Of a stretch of 64,000 bases of DNA, positions 1-7,979 are shown in pieces; within the stretch, counting starts at the first letter, position 1, and every line of letters begins with the position of its first letter. The position numbers and the translations under genes were made by a program. The notes under the pieces are model-generated. The model had not been told where the DNA came from. It was given only the letters and a program-made list of their open reading frames with translations, and searched no databases. Origin of the DNA: Rhodanobacteraceae bacterium (GTDB taxonomy: Bacteria; Pseudomonadota; Gammaproteobacteria; Xanthomonadales; Rhodanobacteraceae); contig CP126120.1 in NCBI GenBank assembly GCA_030123585.1, forward strand, positions 1,675,001 to 1,739,000, read 5' to 3'.

Positions 1-137
1 GCGGACCACTGGTCGACGCCGGCGCGGATTTCCTCGCCGTCATTTCGGGCGTCTTCGGCGCGCGCGACATCCGCGCCGCGGCCCGGCGGTATGCAAAGCT
101 TTTCTTGCCACGGATGGACACGGATCAACACGGATGA
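1..137 (+). CDS. thiE: Thiamine phosphate synthase, C-terminal end (partial)
   Basis: Reading from base 3, the frame gives a GADFLAVISGVFGARDI stretch followed by an alanine-rich helix and a stop at 135-137. This matches the last strand and helix of ThiE, a TIM-barrel enzyme that joins the pyrimidine and thiazole halves of thiamine; the family motif is G-A-D-x-(L/I)-A-V-I-(S/T)-x-(L/I)-F. thiE next to hemL is a common order in Xanthomonadales. The final residues (PRMDTDQHG) are encoded by a dispersed repeat that begins near base 109, so the natural C-terminus appears to have been replaced or extended by the repeat. The N-terminus lies outside the window. Confidence 0.75.
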   Translation, partial: GPLVDAGADFLAVISGVFGARDIRAAARRYAKLFLPRMDTDQHG

Positions 138-178
138 GAGTCCCTGCAGATCCGGCTTGATCCGTGCAAATCCGTGGT
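109..178. repeat. CCACGGAT...ATCCGTGG inverted-repeat element
   Basis: CCACGGAT at the left end is mirrored by ATCCGTGG at the right, with internal iterations of CACGGAT and ATCCGTG. It looks like a palindromic intergenic repeat. It overlaps the last codons and stop of thiE and ends about 30 bases before the hemL start. Confidence 0.6.
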
Positions 179-207
179 CAGACTTTTGATCCTTCACGAG
201 TCCTCCC

Positions 208-1491
208 ATGCCAAGCAATCACCAACTCTTCCAGCGCGCGTTGAACGTCCTGCCCGGCGGCGTCGATTCGCCGGTGCGCGCATTCAAGTCGGTCGGCGGC
301 GAACCGTTCATCGCCGCACGCGCCGATGGCCCTTACCTGTGGGACGTCGAAGGCAAGCGCTGCATCGACTACGTCGGTTCGTGGGGACCGATGATCGCCG
401 GCCACAACCACCCGCACGTGCACGAAGCGGTGGAGCGCGCGGTGCGCGACGGCTTGTCGTACGGCACGCCGTGCGCCGCCGAAGCGGAACTGGCCGAAGC
501 GATCCGCACGCTGATGCCGTCGATGGAAATGCTGCGCTTCGTCAATTCCGGCACCGAGGCCACGATGTCGGCGCTGCGGCTTGCGCGCGGCGCGACCGGG
601 CGCGAGCGCTTCGTGAAGTTCGAAGGCTGCTACCACGGCCACGGCGACTCGTTCCTGGTGAAGGCGGGCTCCGGCGCGCTGACGCTGGGCGTGCCGGATT
701 CGCCCGGCGTACCCAAGGCGCTGGCCGACCTCACCATCACCCTGCCCTACAACGACATCGACGCCGCGCGCGCGCTGTTCGACGAGATGGGCAAGACGCT
801 GGCCTGCGTCATCGTGGAACCGGTCGCCGGCAACATGAACTGCGTGCCGCCGCGGCCGGGTTTTCTGCAAACCCTGCGCGAACTGTGCACGCGCGACGGC
901 GCGCTGCTGATCTTCGACGAAGTGATGACCGGTTTCCGCGTCGCGCTCGGCGGCGCACAATCGCTGTACGCGGTCACCCCCGACCTCACCACGCTCGGCA
1001 AGGTGATCGGCGGCGGCATGCCGGTCGGCGCCTACGGTGGACGCCGCGACCTGATGGAACAGGTCGCGCCGGCCGGGCCGATCTACCAGGCCGGCACGCT
1101 GTCCGGCAATCCCGTGGCAATGGCGGCGGGAATGGCCATGCTCGATCTGGTGCGCGAACCCGGCTTCCACGCACGACTGTCGCTCAAGACCCAGGCGCTC
1201 TGCGACGGCCTCGTCGCCTGCGCGCGAGAAGCCGGCGTGCCGTTTTCCGTCAATCGCGTGGGCGGCATGTTCGGCCTGTTCTTCAATGCCGAAAGAGTCG
1301 AATCCTTCGCGCAGGCTACCGCCTGCGACCAGCAGGCATTCCGCCGCTTCTTCCACGCGATGCTGGATGCCGGCAACTATTTCGCGCCCAGCGCCTTCGA
1401 GGCCGGCTTCATGTCGATGGCGCACACAGAGCAAGACATCGCCGACACGCTAGAAGCCGCGCGCGCGGCTTTCGCCGCGGCACGTTCCTGA
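208..1491 (+). CDS. hemL: Glutamate-1-semialdehyde 2,1-aminomutase
   Basis: This PLP enzyme converts glutamate-1-semialdehyde to 5-aminolevulinate, the last step of the C5 route to tetrapyrroles, in the cytoplasm. The protein has 427 residues, the usual family length. It shows the N-terminal VNSGTEA motif, the FDEVMTGFR aspartate segment that contacts the PLP ring nitrogen, and the PLP-lysine in [10 protein letters not shown] (K265). The start at ATG 208 gives the expected N-terminus ([20 protein letters not shown]). It follows thiE on the same strand, as in related genomes, and the following gene is convergent. Confidence 0.97.
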   Translation: MPSNHQLFQRALNVLPGGVDSPVRAFKSVGGEPFIAARADGPYLWDVEGKRCIDYVGSWGPMIAGHNHPHVHEAVERAVRDGLSYGTPCAAEAELAEAIRTLMPSMEMLRFVNSGTEATMSALRLARGATGRERFVKFEGCYHGHGDSFLVKAGSGALTLGVPDSPGVPKALADLTITLPYNDIDAARALFDEMGKTLACVIVEPVAGNMNCVPPRPGFLQTLRELCTRDGALLIFDEVMTGFRVALGGAQSLYAVTPDLTTLGKVIGGGMPVGAYGGRRDLMEQVAPAGPIYQAGTLSGNPVAMAAGMAMLDLVREPGFHARLSLKTQALCDGLVACAREAGVPFSVNRVGGMFGLFFNAERVESFAQATACDQQAFRRFFHAMLDAGNYFAPSAFEAGFMSMAHTEQDIADTLEAARAAFAAARS

Positions 1492-1500
1492 ACCTCCGCG

Positions 1501-1923
1501 CTACCAACTCCCCGTATTGGGCATCGACTTCCATGGCTCGGCCGGCGGCAACGCATCGCCCTGCTGCAGCAACTCGATCGAGATCAGGTCGGGCGAGCGC
1601 ACGAACGCCATGTGGCCGTCGCGCGGGGGACGGTTGATGGCGACACCCATCTTCTGCAGCCGCGCGCAGGTGGCATAGATGTCCTCGACACGAAACGCGA
1701 GATGGCCGAAGTTGCGCGCGGAACGGTAATCCTCGTTGGAATCCCAGTTGTACGTCAGTTCGATTTCGGCTTCGGGGCTGCCGGGCGCGGACAGGAACAC
1801 CAGCGTGTACCGGCCTTGCGGCACTTCCTTGCGGCGCACTTCGCGCAAACCCAGTCCTTCGCAGTAAAAACGCAGCGACGCGTCCAGGTCGCGCACGCGC
1901 ACCATGCTGTGCAGGTATTTCAT
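1501..1923 (-). CDS. gloA: Lactoylglutathione lyase-like VOC protein (glyoxalase I family)
   Basis: A 140-residue vicinal-oxygen-chelate protein resembling glyoxalase I, which isomerises the methylglyoxal-glutathione hemithioacetal to lactoylglutathione. The N-terminus ([13 protein letters not shown]) carries the first metal-ligand histidine (H5). IELTYNW carries the first glutamate, GHLAFRVED the second histidine, and SIELLQ the last glutamate, so all four metal ligands of the family are present. An upstream in-frame extension exists, but the ATG at 1923 is preceded by a strong GGAGGA site and matches the family N-terminus. The gene is convergent with hemL and divergent from the next gene. 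Detoxification of methylglyoxal is inferred from the family; another VOC activity is possible. Confidence 0.8.
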   Translation of the reverse strand: MKYLHSMVRVRDLDASLRFYCEGLGLREVRRKEVPQGRYTLVFLSAPGSPEAEIELTYNWDSNEDYRSARNFGHLAFRVEDIYATCARLQKMGVAINRPPRDGHMAFVRSPDLISIELLQQGDALPPAEPWKSMPNTGSW

Positions 1924-2014
1924 GCTTCCTCCTCCGCGGCGATGCCGTGCCTGATCGGCGATTCGGTTATCGTGGGCAGGTTTGACGATCGCATGCAAGT
2001 CCGGAGGCAAAACC

Positions 2015-3127
2015 ATGACGCACAAGTTCGACACGCTGGCGGTGCACGCCGGCGCCGAGCCCGACCCCACGACCGGCGCGATCGTGCCGCCGATCCAGCT
2101 TTCGACCACCTTCGTGCACGACAACCCCGAGGGACTCAGCTACCAGCGCGACGACCACCCGACCCAACGGCGCCTCGAAACCGCACTGGCGACGCTGGAG
2201 GGCGGCGAGCGCGCGCTGGCGTTCGCCTCCGGCATGGCGGCGGTCGCGGCGGTGCTGGACACCCTGCAACGCGGGCAGCGCGTCGTGGTTCCGGAAGACT
2301 GCTACGTCGGCACGCGCGGTTACGTGACCGAGGTGCTGCCCGAGCGCGGCGTCGAGGTCGCGACGGTGGACACCACCGATCTCGAGGCCGTGCGTGCTGC
2401 CTGCGCGGGCGGCATCGCGCTGCTGTGGGCGGAATCGCCGTCGAATCCGCGGATGCGGATCAGCGACCTTGCCGAACTGGCCGGAATCGCGCACGCACAC
2501 GGCGCACGCTTCGCTTGCGACAACACCTTCGCGACGCCAGTGCTGCAACGTCCGCTGCAACTCGGCGCCGACATCGTGATGCATTCGACCACCAAGTATT
2601 TCGGCGGCCATAGTGATGTTTTGGGCGGCGCGCTGGTGTTCGCGCGCAACGACGATTTCGCGGAACGCGTCGCGGCGCGCCGACTGCTCACGGGCGCGAT
2701 CCTGTCGCCGTTCAGCGCCTGGCTGACGCTGCGCGGCTGCCGCTCGCTGCCGGCGCGGATGGCGCTGCACTGCGCGAACGCGCGCAAGGTCGCGACCTTC
2801 CTCGCCGCGCATCCGGCGATCGAACGCGTCCATTACCCGGGCTTGCCGGATCATCCCAACCACGCAGTCGCCGCGCGCCAGATGAGTGATTTCGGCGCGA
2901 TGTTGAGTATCGAATTGCGCGGCGGCTACGACGCGGCTTTGACGCTCGCGCGCAGCACCAAGCTCTTCATCAACGCGACCTCGCTGGGCGGTTGCGAGTC
3001 GCTGATCGAGCACCGCGCATCCAGCGAAGGCGCGCACACCCACTCGCCGCCGGGACTGGTGCGGATATCGGTCGGACTGGAAGACGCCGACGATCTGATT
3101 GCCGATCTGGATCAAGCGCTGGGCTGA
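2015..3127 (+). CDS. Trans-sulfuration family PLP enzyme (cystathionine gamma-synthase/lyase type)
   Basis: A 370-residue Cys/Met-metabolism PLP enzyme. Family landmarks are the N-terminal [30 protein letters not shown], an AESPSNP segment, the DNTF motif and the PLP lysine in [13 protein letters not shown]. The C-terminus has the SLGG-x-ESL(I) and HRASS segments that bind substrate carboxylate. ATG 2015 has GGAGG upstream; a longer in-frame start lacks one. From sequence alone cystathionine gamma-synthase, gamma-lyase and beta-lyase cannot be separated safely, so no symbol is given. The 3' end overlaps the convergent regulator gene by 16 bases. Confidence 0.85.
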   Translation: MTHKFDTLAVHAGAEPDPTTGAIVPPIQLSTTFVHDNPEGLSYQRDDHPTQRRLETALATLEGGERALAFASGMAAVAAVLDTLQRGQRVVVPEDCYVGTRGYVTEVLPERGVEVATVDTTDLEAVRAACAGGIALLWAESPSNPRMRISDLAELAGIAHAHGARFACDNTFATPVLQRPLQLGADIVMHSTTKYFGGHSDVLGGALVFARNDDFAERVAARRLLTGAILSPFSAWLTLRGCRSLPARMALHCANARKVATFLAAHPAIERVHYPGLPDHPNHAVAARQMSDFGAMLSIELRGGYDAALTLARSTKLFINATSLGGCESLIEHRASSEGAHTHSPPGLVRISVGLEDADDLIADLDQALG

Positions 3128-3792
3128 GCATCGGCCGCGGCCGGCGTTGCCGCGCCGATCCTGAAGCGGCACGCCGGCGCCCCGTGCAACATGCACTGGG
3201 TGCGCTGCACCGGCCGCCCGGTGGCGGCGCTCATGAACGCCAGGTCGAACTTGCATACGTCCGGGTGCTGGCGGGCCAGCGGATGAAACACGCAGTTCCA
3301 GGCCTCCACTTCAGTATGGCCTTCGACTTCGACAACCCGTGCCTCGTAACCCAGGGTATCCAGTTGCTCGGCCAGCAAGCGCGTGGCCTCGTCCGGGTCC
3401 GCGGCCGCCGCGATGCGAGTCGCAGCATTTTTCCCGAGCCGCGCGCCCATTTCAGCCAGCATGCCCTGCACCGCCGCAATGCCCGCGTGCTCGTACAGGT
3501 ACTCGAGCATGCCGTCCGCGATCAACGCGTAGTTGCGCGGAAACAGGTCGCGCCCCGCCTGTTGCAGGACATAGCAGGCGCGTGGACGCCCGCCGCTCGC
3601 GATCGACTCGCCGTGCGCGACGAACCCTTGCGCCATCAACGCGGTCAGGTGCTGCCTGACCGCGTTGTGGGTGATACCGAGGGCACGGCAGAGTTCCTCC
3701 ACGCTCGTGCCCTGCGGCGACAGCAGCAGCCTGCGCAGCAGTTTCTGCTGCGTGTTGCCGAGCTGCCGCAGGGTGTTCGCGTGTTCCATCAC
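3112..3792 (-). CDS. SufR-like winged-helix regulator with C-terminal cysteine cluster
   Basis: A 226-residue regulator. Residues 15-80 form a winged helix (LGITHNAVRQHLTALMAQGFV is the recognition region, shown here in abbreviated reach). The C-terminal part holds C167, C180, C200 and C208 (C-x12-C-x19-C-x7-C) ending in CRF, as in SufR-type iron-sulfur sensing repressors. A redox- or Fe-S-responsive role is inferred. The start is GTG 3792, immediately followed by ATG, only one base after the stop of the upstream secreted-protein gene, so the two are translationally coupled. The 3' end overlaps the convergent PLP-enzyme gene. It is not beside suf genes, and its target may be its own operon. 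Confidence 0.7.
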   Translation of the reverse strand: MMEHANTLRQLGNTQQKLLRRLLLSPQGTSVEELCRALGITHNAVRQHLTALMAQGFVAHGESIASGGRPRACYVLQQAGRDLFPRNYALIADGMLEYLYEHAGIAAVQGMLAEMGARLGKNAATRIAAAADPDEATRLLAEQLDTLGYEARVVEVEGHTEVEAWNCVFHPLARQHPDVCKFDLAFMSAATGRPVQRTQCMLHGAPACRFRIGAATPAAADAQPSA

Positions 3793-3793
3793 C

Positions 3794-4456
3794 TCAGTCC
3801 GCCTTGGAAGGGAACTGCTTGGCGATGCCGCTGGCCAGCACGTCCGCGATCATGTCCATGTGCTGCTGCATGTCGGTCCAGGACTTGGCCTGCTCGGCCG
3901 CGGGAGCGTTCGACATCATCTCGTCGAGCTGGGTCTTGTGGTCGTTGACGTGCATCATCAGCGCGCCCTGCAGCGTGGACTCCTGCCAATTCGGATTGGC
4001 GCCGGCCAGGAACTTGGCGATGGCCGTGGCGTTGGAAGCCAGATCCTCCATCGCCTTCTGTTCGCCGGCACTGTTGCCGGCCTTGGTCGCATCGGTCAAC
4101 GCCTTGACGCCGCCCCAGTGGCCGGCCAGCAGCTTCAGCAAACCGTCGCCCGCGGGCTTGCCGTAGAAGCCGGCAACCGCGTTGGCGATCTCCTTGGCGT
4201 TGGCGACCACCGCATCGGCGGCCTTCTTTTCACCGGCCTTGTTGCCGGCGTGCACCGCCAGCGCGTAATCGCGGGTCGCGACGATGTGGCCATGCCAGAG
4301 CGAACGCATGGCGGCGTGCAGTTTGGGCGCGGCCGGTGCGGCCGCGGGCGCGGAGGCGGTGGGCGCAGCCTGAACGGGTTGGGCAAGAACTGCGGGCGAG
4401 GTCGCGGTCATGGCAAGACCAAGCGCCAGTGCACAAGCAATCGAAAGCGATTTCAT
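3794..4456 (-). CDS. Secreted helical-repeat protein, function unknown
   Basis: The 220-residue protein starts with a signal peptide (MKSLSIACALALGLAMT, cleavage near VLAQ) and an Ala/Pro-rich linker. Two similar alpha-helical repeats follow: one with LWHGHIVATRDYALAVHAG, FYGKPAGDGLLKLLAGH, and one with TKAGNSAGEQKA, FLAGANPNW, MMHVNDHKTQLDEMM. I recall similar helical-bundle proteins in Firmicutes, often without a good name. Conserved His, Trp and Met residues could bind metal, but this is a guess. ATG 4456 has GGAG nine bases upstream; the in-frame extension adds no signal features. It is the first gene of a two-gene operon with the SufR-like regulator, which suggests that the regulator controls it. 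Confidence 0.6.
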   Translation of the reverse strand: MKSLSIACALALGLAMTATSPAVLAQPVQAAPTASAPAAAPAAPKLHAAMRSLWHGHIVATRDYALAVHAGNKAGEKKAADAVVANAKEIANAVAGFYGKPAGDGLLKLLAGHWGGVKALTDATKAGNSAGEQKAMEDLASNATAIAKFLAGANPNWQESTLQGALMMHVNDHKTQLDEMMSNAPAAEQAKSWTDMQQHMDMIADVLASGIAKQFPSKAD

Positions 4457-4513
4457 GGAAATTCTCCTGGAGGTGTATCGCCGTACGGCGACCCCTCCAT
4501 CATCGACATTTTG

Positions 4514-4530
4514 CACATATAGTAAATGTG
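4514..4530 (-). promoter_or_regulatory. AT-rich palindrome upstream of the secreted-protein/regulator operon
   Basis: CACATATAGTAAATGTG has 5-base inverted arms (CACAT/ATGTG) in an AT-rich island within very GC-rich DNA, 58-74 bases before the ATG at 4456. On the minus strand the same stretch reads TTTACTATATG, a plausible -10 region with TTTACA further upstream. This is a candidate operator/promoter for the operon, possibly autoregulated by its second gene. Confidence 0.4.
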
Positions 4531-4588
4531 TTTATGTGTAAAGATTGAGTAGCTTGACAGAGAGGCCAGATGTCGGCCACGGATCGAT

Positions 4589-5179
4589 TCAGGGTTTCTG
4601 GAAGCGCGGCACCGCGTCGCGCAGCGCGGCAAGGCGCTCCACCGGATCGGTGAGTTCAAGCAGGTGCTGGCGCTCGGCGTCCCCCAGCGGCAGCAGTTCG
4701 GACAGCCGGAAACCGACCCAGCTCGCGTCGTCGTAGCGTTCGCGCGGCCCGTTGCGCCATGAAAGTCCGGCTTGCTCGGCCATCCTCTCCAGGATCGCAG
4801 GCAGCAGCGCGAACTCGACCGGTACCGGCACGGCCGGCTCGTCCGGCCATTCGCGTATGTCGCCGACCACGAGGCCGTTGCCGCGGATGCGGGATTTCTG
4901 TACGCGAAAGCGCGCGCCGCCCGTGACGGTGATCCCGAGCAGTCCATCGGGCAGCGTGTCGAAATCGACGATCCGCGCCAGCGTGCCGACCGCCGCAGGC
5001 AACGCGGGTTCGCCGGCCTCACGTCCATCCATGATCAGGCAGACCCCGAACTCGCCGCCGCCGCGCGCGCACTCGCGCACCATGTCGAGGTAGCGCGCCT
5101 CGAAGATGCGCAAGCCCAGCGTGCTGCCCGGAAACAGCACGGCGTTCAACGGGAACAAGGGAATCTCGCGGCGCCTCAC
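4589..5179 (-). CDS. LON peptidase substrate-binding-domain protein
   Basis: The 196-residue protein begins IPLFPLNAVLFPGSTLGLRIFEARYLDMV, the diagnostic start of the LON N-terminal domain (quoted motif spans residues 6-34; key part PLFPL...LFPG...L-I-F-E-x-RY). There is no ATPase or protease domain, so this is the stand-alone LON substrate-binding family of unknown function, probably cytoplasmic. It starts at ATG 5179, 10 bases after the 3' end of the convergently spaced mpl gene on the same strand, so co-transcription with mpl and adk is possible. Confidence 0.88.
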   Translation of the reverse strand: MRRREIPLFPLNAVLFPGSTLGLRIFEARYLDMVRECARGGGEFGVCLIMDGREAGEPALPAAVGTLARIVDFDTLPDGLLGITVTGGARFRVQKSRIRGNGLVVGDIREWPDEPAVPVPVEFALLPAILERMAEQAGLSWRNGPRERYDDASWVGFRLSELLPLGDAERQHLLELTDPVERLAALRDAVPRFQKP

Positions 5180-5188
5180 GCCCCGAGT

Positions 5189-6715
5189 CTAGCTGCCGCG
5201 CAATGCATCCAGGAATCGCCGCGGCGCATTCTCGAAACCGCCGTTGGACATGAACACCACATGGTCGCCGGGGCGCGCTGCGGATGCCAGCGCCGCGATC
5301 AACTCGGACACCGACGCCGCCGTGACCCCGCGCCCCGACAACGCGTCGGTGACGCGATGTGCGTCCCATGGCAACTCCGGACGCTGCAGCAGCACCACCC
5401 TGTCGGCATCGGCCAGCGACGGCGCCAGCATCGCGGCGTGCGCGCCCGCGCGCATCGAATTCGAGCGCGGTTCCAGCGCCACCAGGATGCGCGCCTTGCC
5501 GACCTTCGCGCGCAGTCCTTCCAGCGTGGTCGCGATCGCGGTCGGGTGATGCGCGAAATCGTCGTAGACATGGACTCCGTTGGCTTCGCCCAGCGACTCC
5601 ATCCGGCGCTTGACGCTTTCGAACGTGGCGAACGCCGGCAACAATGATTCCGGATCGACGCCCGCGGCGTGTGCGGCGGCCAGCGCCGCCAGCGCGTTCA
5701 TCACGTTGTGGCGGCCGAGCAGGTTCCAGCGCACTTCGCCGATCGGCGTGTCCCTGTACGTGACCGCGAATACCGAGCCGTCCGCTTCGACCATCCGCGC
5801 GCGCCAGTCGCCCGCGTCGATACCGAAGGTTTCCACCGGCGTCCAGCAACCCATCGTCAGCACTTCGGCGAGGCGCGCATCCTCGGCATTGACGATCAGC
5901 TTGCCGTTGCCCGGCACCGTGCGGACGAGATGATGGAACTGGCGCTGGATCGCAGCGACGTCGGGAAAGATGTCGGCATGGTCGTATTCGAGGTTGTTGA
6001 GGATCGCGATGCGCGGCCGGTAGTGCACGAACTTCGAACGCTTGTCGAAGAACGCGGTGTCGTATTCGTCGGCTTCAATCACAAATGGCACGGTCGAAGA
6101 CCGCTCGATATTCCCTTCTCCCTTCGGGGAAATCTGCCGTCCATGGCCAAAGGCTCCGTGGTGGCCCGCAGGGTCGGATGAGGGTACGAACTCGCGTAGT
6201 CCAACACTTCGCGTGCCCGAACCCTCACCCCTGCCCCTCTCCCGGAGGGAGAGGGGTTCAAGAGCGCCCAGCCTCGCCGACACCCCGAAATTCCCCGGCA
6301 CGCCGCCGATAAGGAATCCCGGCGCGAGTCCCGCCGCGTCGAGCAGGTGCGCCAACAAACCCGTCGTGGTGGTCTTGCCATGGGTGCCGGCGACGGCCAG
6401 CACTTCGCGCCCGTGCAACACGTGCTCGCCCAGCCACTGCGGACCGGAAACGTAGGACAAGCCCTCGTTCAACATGTATTCGACCGCAGGATTGCCGCGC
6501 GACAAGGCGTTGCCGACCACCACCAGATCCGGCGCGGGCTTCAGGTGATCGACCGACCAGCCTTCCTGCAACGTGATGCCCAACGCACGCAACTGGTCGC
6601 TCATCGGCGGATACACGTTGGCGTCGGAACCCTGCACCTCGATGCCGAGTTCGCGCGCAAGCGCGGCGATGCCGCCCATGAAGGTTCCGCAGATGCCGAG
6701 GATGTGGATGCGCAC
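5189..6715 (-). CDS. mpl: UDP-N-acetylmuramate:L-Ala-gamma-D-Glu-meso-DAP ligase, with in-frame repeat insertion
   Basis: Mpl reattaches recycled murein tripeptide to UDP-MurNAc in the cytoplasm. The N-terminus IHILGICGTFMGG, the P-loop GTHGKTTT, IGGVPGNF, IEADEYDTAFFDKRSKF and DDFAHHPTA are all classic Mpl/Mur-ligase segments. The GTG at 6715 is chosen because it begins the conserved N-terminus; no ATG lies nearby. At 508 residues it is about 50 longer than usual. The excess is residues 151-209, inserted between SARLG and PFVIEADEYD, where E. coli Mpl has only a few residues. This segment is encoded by a palindromic intergenic-type repeat read in frame without stops. The insertion sits in a loop before the ADEYD catalytic segment, so function is probably kept. 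Confidence 0.93.
   Translation of the reverse strand: MRIHILGICGTFMGGIAALARELGIEVQGSDANVYPPMSDQLRALGITLQEGWSVDHLKPAPDLVVVGNALSRGNPAVEYMLNEGLSYVSGPQWLGEHVLHGREVLAVAGTHGKTTTTGLLAHLLDAAGLAPGFLIGGVPGNFGVSARLGALEPLSLRERGRGEGSGTRSVGLREFVPSSDPAGHHGAFGHGRQISPKGEGNIERSSTVPFVIEADEYDTAFFDKRSKFVHYRPRIAILNNLEYDHADIFPDVAAIQRQFHHLVRTVPGNGKLIVNAEDARLAEVLTMGCWTPVETFGIDAGDWRARMVEADGSVFAVTYRDTPIGEVRWNLLGRHNVMNALAALAAAHAAGVDPESLLPAFATFESVKRRMESLGEANGVHVYDDFAHHPTAIATTLEGLRAKVGKARILVALEPRSNSMRAGAHAAMLAPSLADADRVVLLQRPELPWDAHRVTDALSGRGVTAASVSELIAALASAARPGDHVVFMSNGGFENAPRRFLDALRGS
6089..6265. repeat. Palindromic repeat inserted in frame in mpl (177 bp)
   Basis: A perfect stem CCCCTCTCCC/GGGAGAGGGG with a GGA loop lies at 6234-6256, and a degenerate CTTCTCCCTTCGGGG hairpin lies at about 6113-6130. 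On the minus strand it encodes LSLRERGRGEGSG and SPKGEG, the kind of peptide seen when intergenic REP-like repeats are translated. The length is exactly 59 codons with no stop. A related hairpin occurs intergenically at 21245. Confidence 0.8.
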
Positions 6716-6735
6716 GCCGCGACTCCGCCCGTCGT

Positions 6736-7230
6736 TTACGCCAAGCCGCCGAACGCGACCGCGAACACTCCGGCGACCAGCCGGTTCACGATCAGCAACA
6801 ACAGGAACATCAGGACCGCACCTGCCAGCGTAAGCTCGAGCGAACGCCTCAGCGTGGCGACCCACACACACAGTTCCCACACGCCCAATGCCGCGATCGC
6901 GAACATCGCGAGGGTCTGCGCGCCCGAGAGCGTGAGTTCCGCCGCGGCCTGGTGCGCGAGGATCTGCTGCAGCGGCAGCAACAGGGCCAGCGGATAGACG
7001 ACGATGTCGAACAGCAGCGTCACACTCGCCAGCGCGGTCGCCGTCTGCATGAAGCGCTCGGGCTTGCCGCGGCCGCGCAGCAGGATCCTCAGCAAGCCCA
7101 GCACGGCGAGCCAACCCGCCGCCACTGCGACCACGATCACCGGCTTGGCGCCGTAGTGCAGCTCGAACGCGGACTGGACCGCCACGCAACCGGCCAGCAA
7201 CGCAACCAGCAGGCGCGGCGCATACGGCAT
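6736..7230 (-). CDS. Four-helix inner-membrane protein, unknown function
   Basis: The 164-residue protein has four hydrophobic segments (approximate residues 5-22, 30-50, 68-88, 105-160 as two helices) with Arg/Lys-rich loops, so it is an integral membrane protein. ATG 7230 has a GGAGGA site just upstream. It lies between adk and mpl on the same strand, with about 60 bases to adk and 20 to mpl, so the three probably form an operon. No domain recognised. Confidence 0.6.
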   Translation of the reverse strand: MPYAPRLLVALLAGCVAVQSAFELHYGAKPVIVVAVAAGWLAVLGLLRILLRGRGKPERFMQTATALASVTLLFDIVVYPLALLLPLQQILAHQAAAELTLSGAQTLAMFAIAALGVWELCVWVATLRRSLELTLAGAVLMFLLLLIVNRLVAGVFAVAFGGLA

Positions 7231-7292
7231 ATCCTCCGGTCCGCGCTGGAAACGGCACAGATCGAACAGGCTGGCGAGGAACCCGCGCAAGC

Positions 7293-7862
7293 TCAAGCGC
7301 GCGCGCGCAGCGCGGCGAGCACGCGGTCGCCGATGGCTTCGATCGCACCGACGCCGTCGATTTCGGTCAAGAGGCCGCGCTTCGAATAGAAATCCGCAAC
7401 CGGTGCGGTTTGCGCGGCATACACCTGCAGGCGCTTGCGCACGGTGTCCGGGTTGTCGTCGGCGCGATGTTCCTGCTCGAAGCGGATCTCGCAACGCTTG
7501 ACGATGGCGGCATCCGGAACGTTCAACTTCACCACCGCATCCAGCGGCTGGCCGAGCCGCGCAAGCAGTTCGTCCAGCGCATTGGCCTGTGCGAGGTTGC
7601 GCGGATAACCATCGAGGATGAACCCGGGCCTGGTGTCGGGTTGCGCGAGGCGCTCTTCCAGCAAGCCCAGCACGATGCCGTCGGAAACCAGTTGCCCGGA
7701 TTCCATCACGGCCTTCGCCTTCAGTCCGAGTGGCGTGCCGCCCGCGACCGCCGCGCGCAGCAGGTCGCCGGTGGAGATGTGCGCAATCCCGAGTTCCACC
7801 TTCAGCCGCTTGGCCTGGGTGCCCTTGCCCGATCCGGGCGCGCCGAGCAATACGATGCGCAT
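7293..7862 (-). CDS. adk: Adenylate kinase (short-lid form)
   Basis: Adenylate kinase interconverts ATP + AMP and 2 ADP. The start MRIVLLGAPGSGKGTQA contains the P-loop, followed by HISTGDLLRAAV (AMP site), FILDGYPRN and R-x-DDNPD. At 189 residues it is the short form lacking the long zinc-type LID, as in Xanthomonas. The ATG at 7862 is preceded by AGGAG; an in-frame upstream extension is not needed. It is divergent from the PPi-phosphofructokinase gene and is followed by a membrane-protein gene and mpl. Confidence 0.96.
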   Translation of the reverse strand: MRIVLLGAPGSGKGTQAKRLKVELGIAHISTGDLLRAAVAGGTPLGLKAKAVMESGQLVSDGIVLGLLEERLAQPDTRPGFILDGYPRNLAQANALDELLARLGQPLDAVVKLNVPDAAIVKRCEIRFEQEHRADDNPDTVRKRLQVYAAQTAPVADFYSKRGLLTEIDGVGAIEAIGDRVLAALRARA

Positions 7863-7979
7863 GCGTCTCCTTTGCGGCCCGCGGGAAGCGGCGCCTTCGT
7901 TGCAAATTGCCACGTGGGGGGTACGCTAGCGGCAGTGCAAGCACCCCGTCAACGCCACACGTCAAGCGCCGAGCACCGC

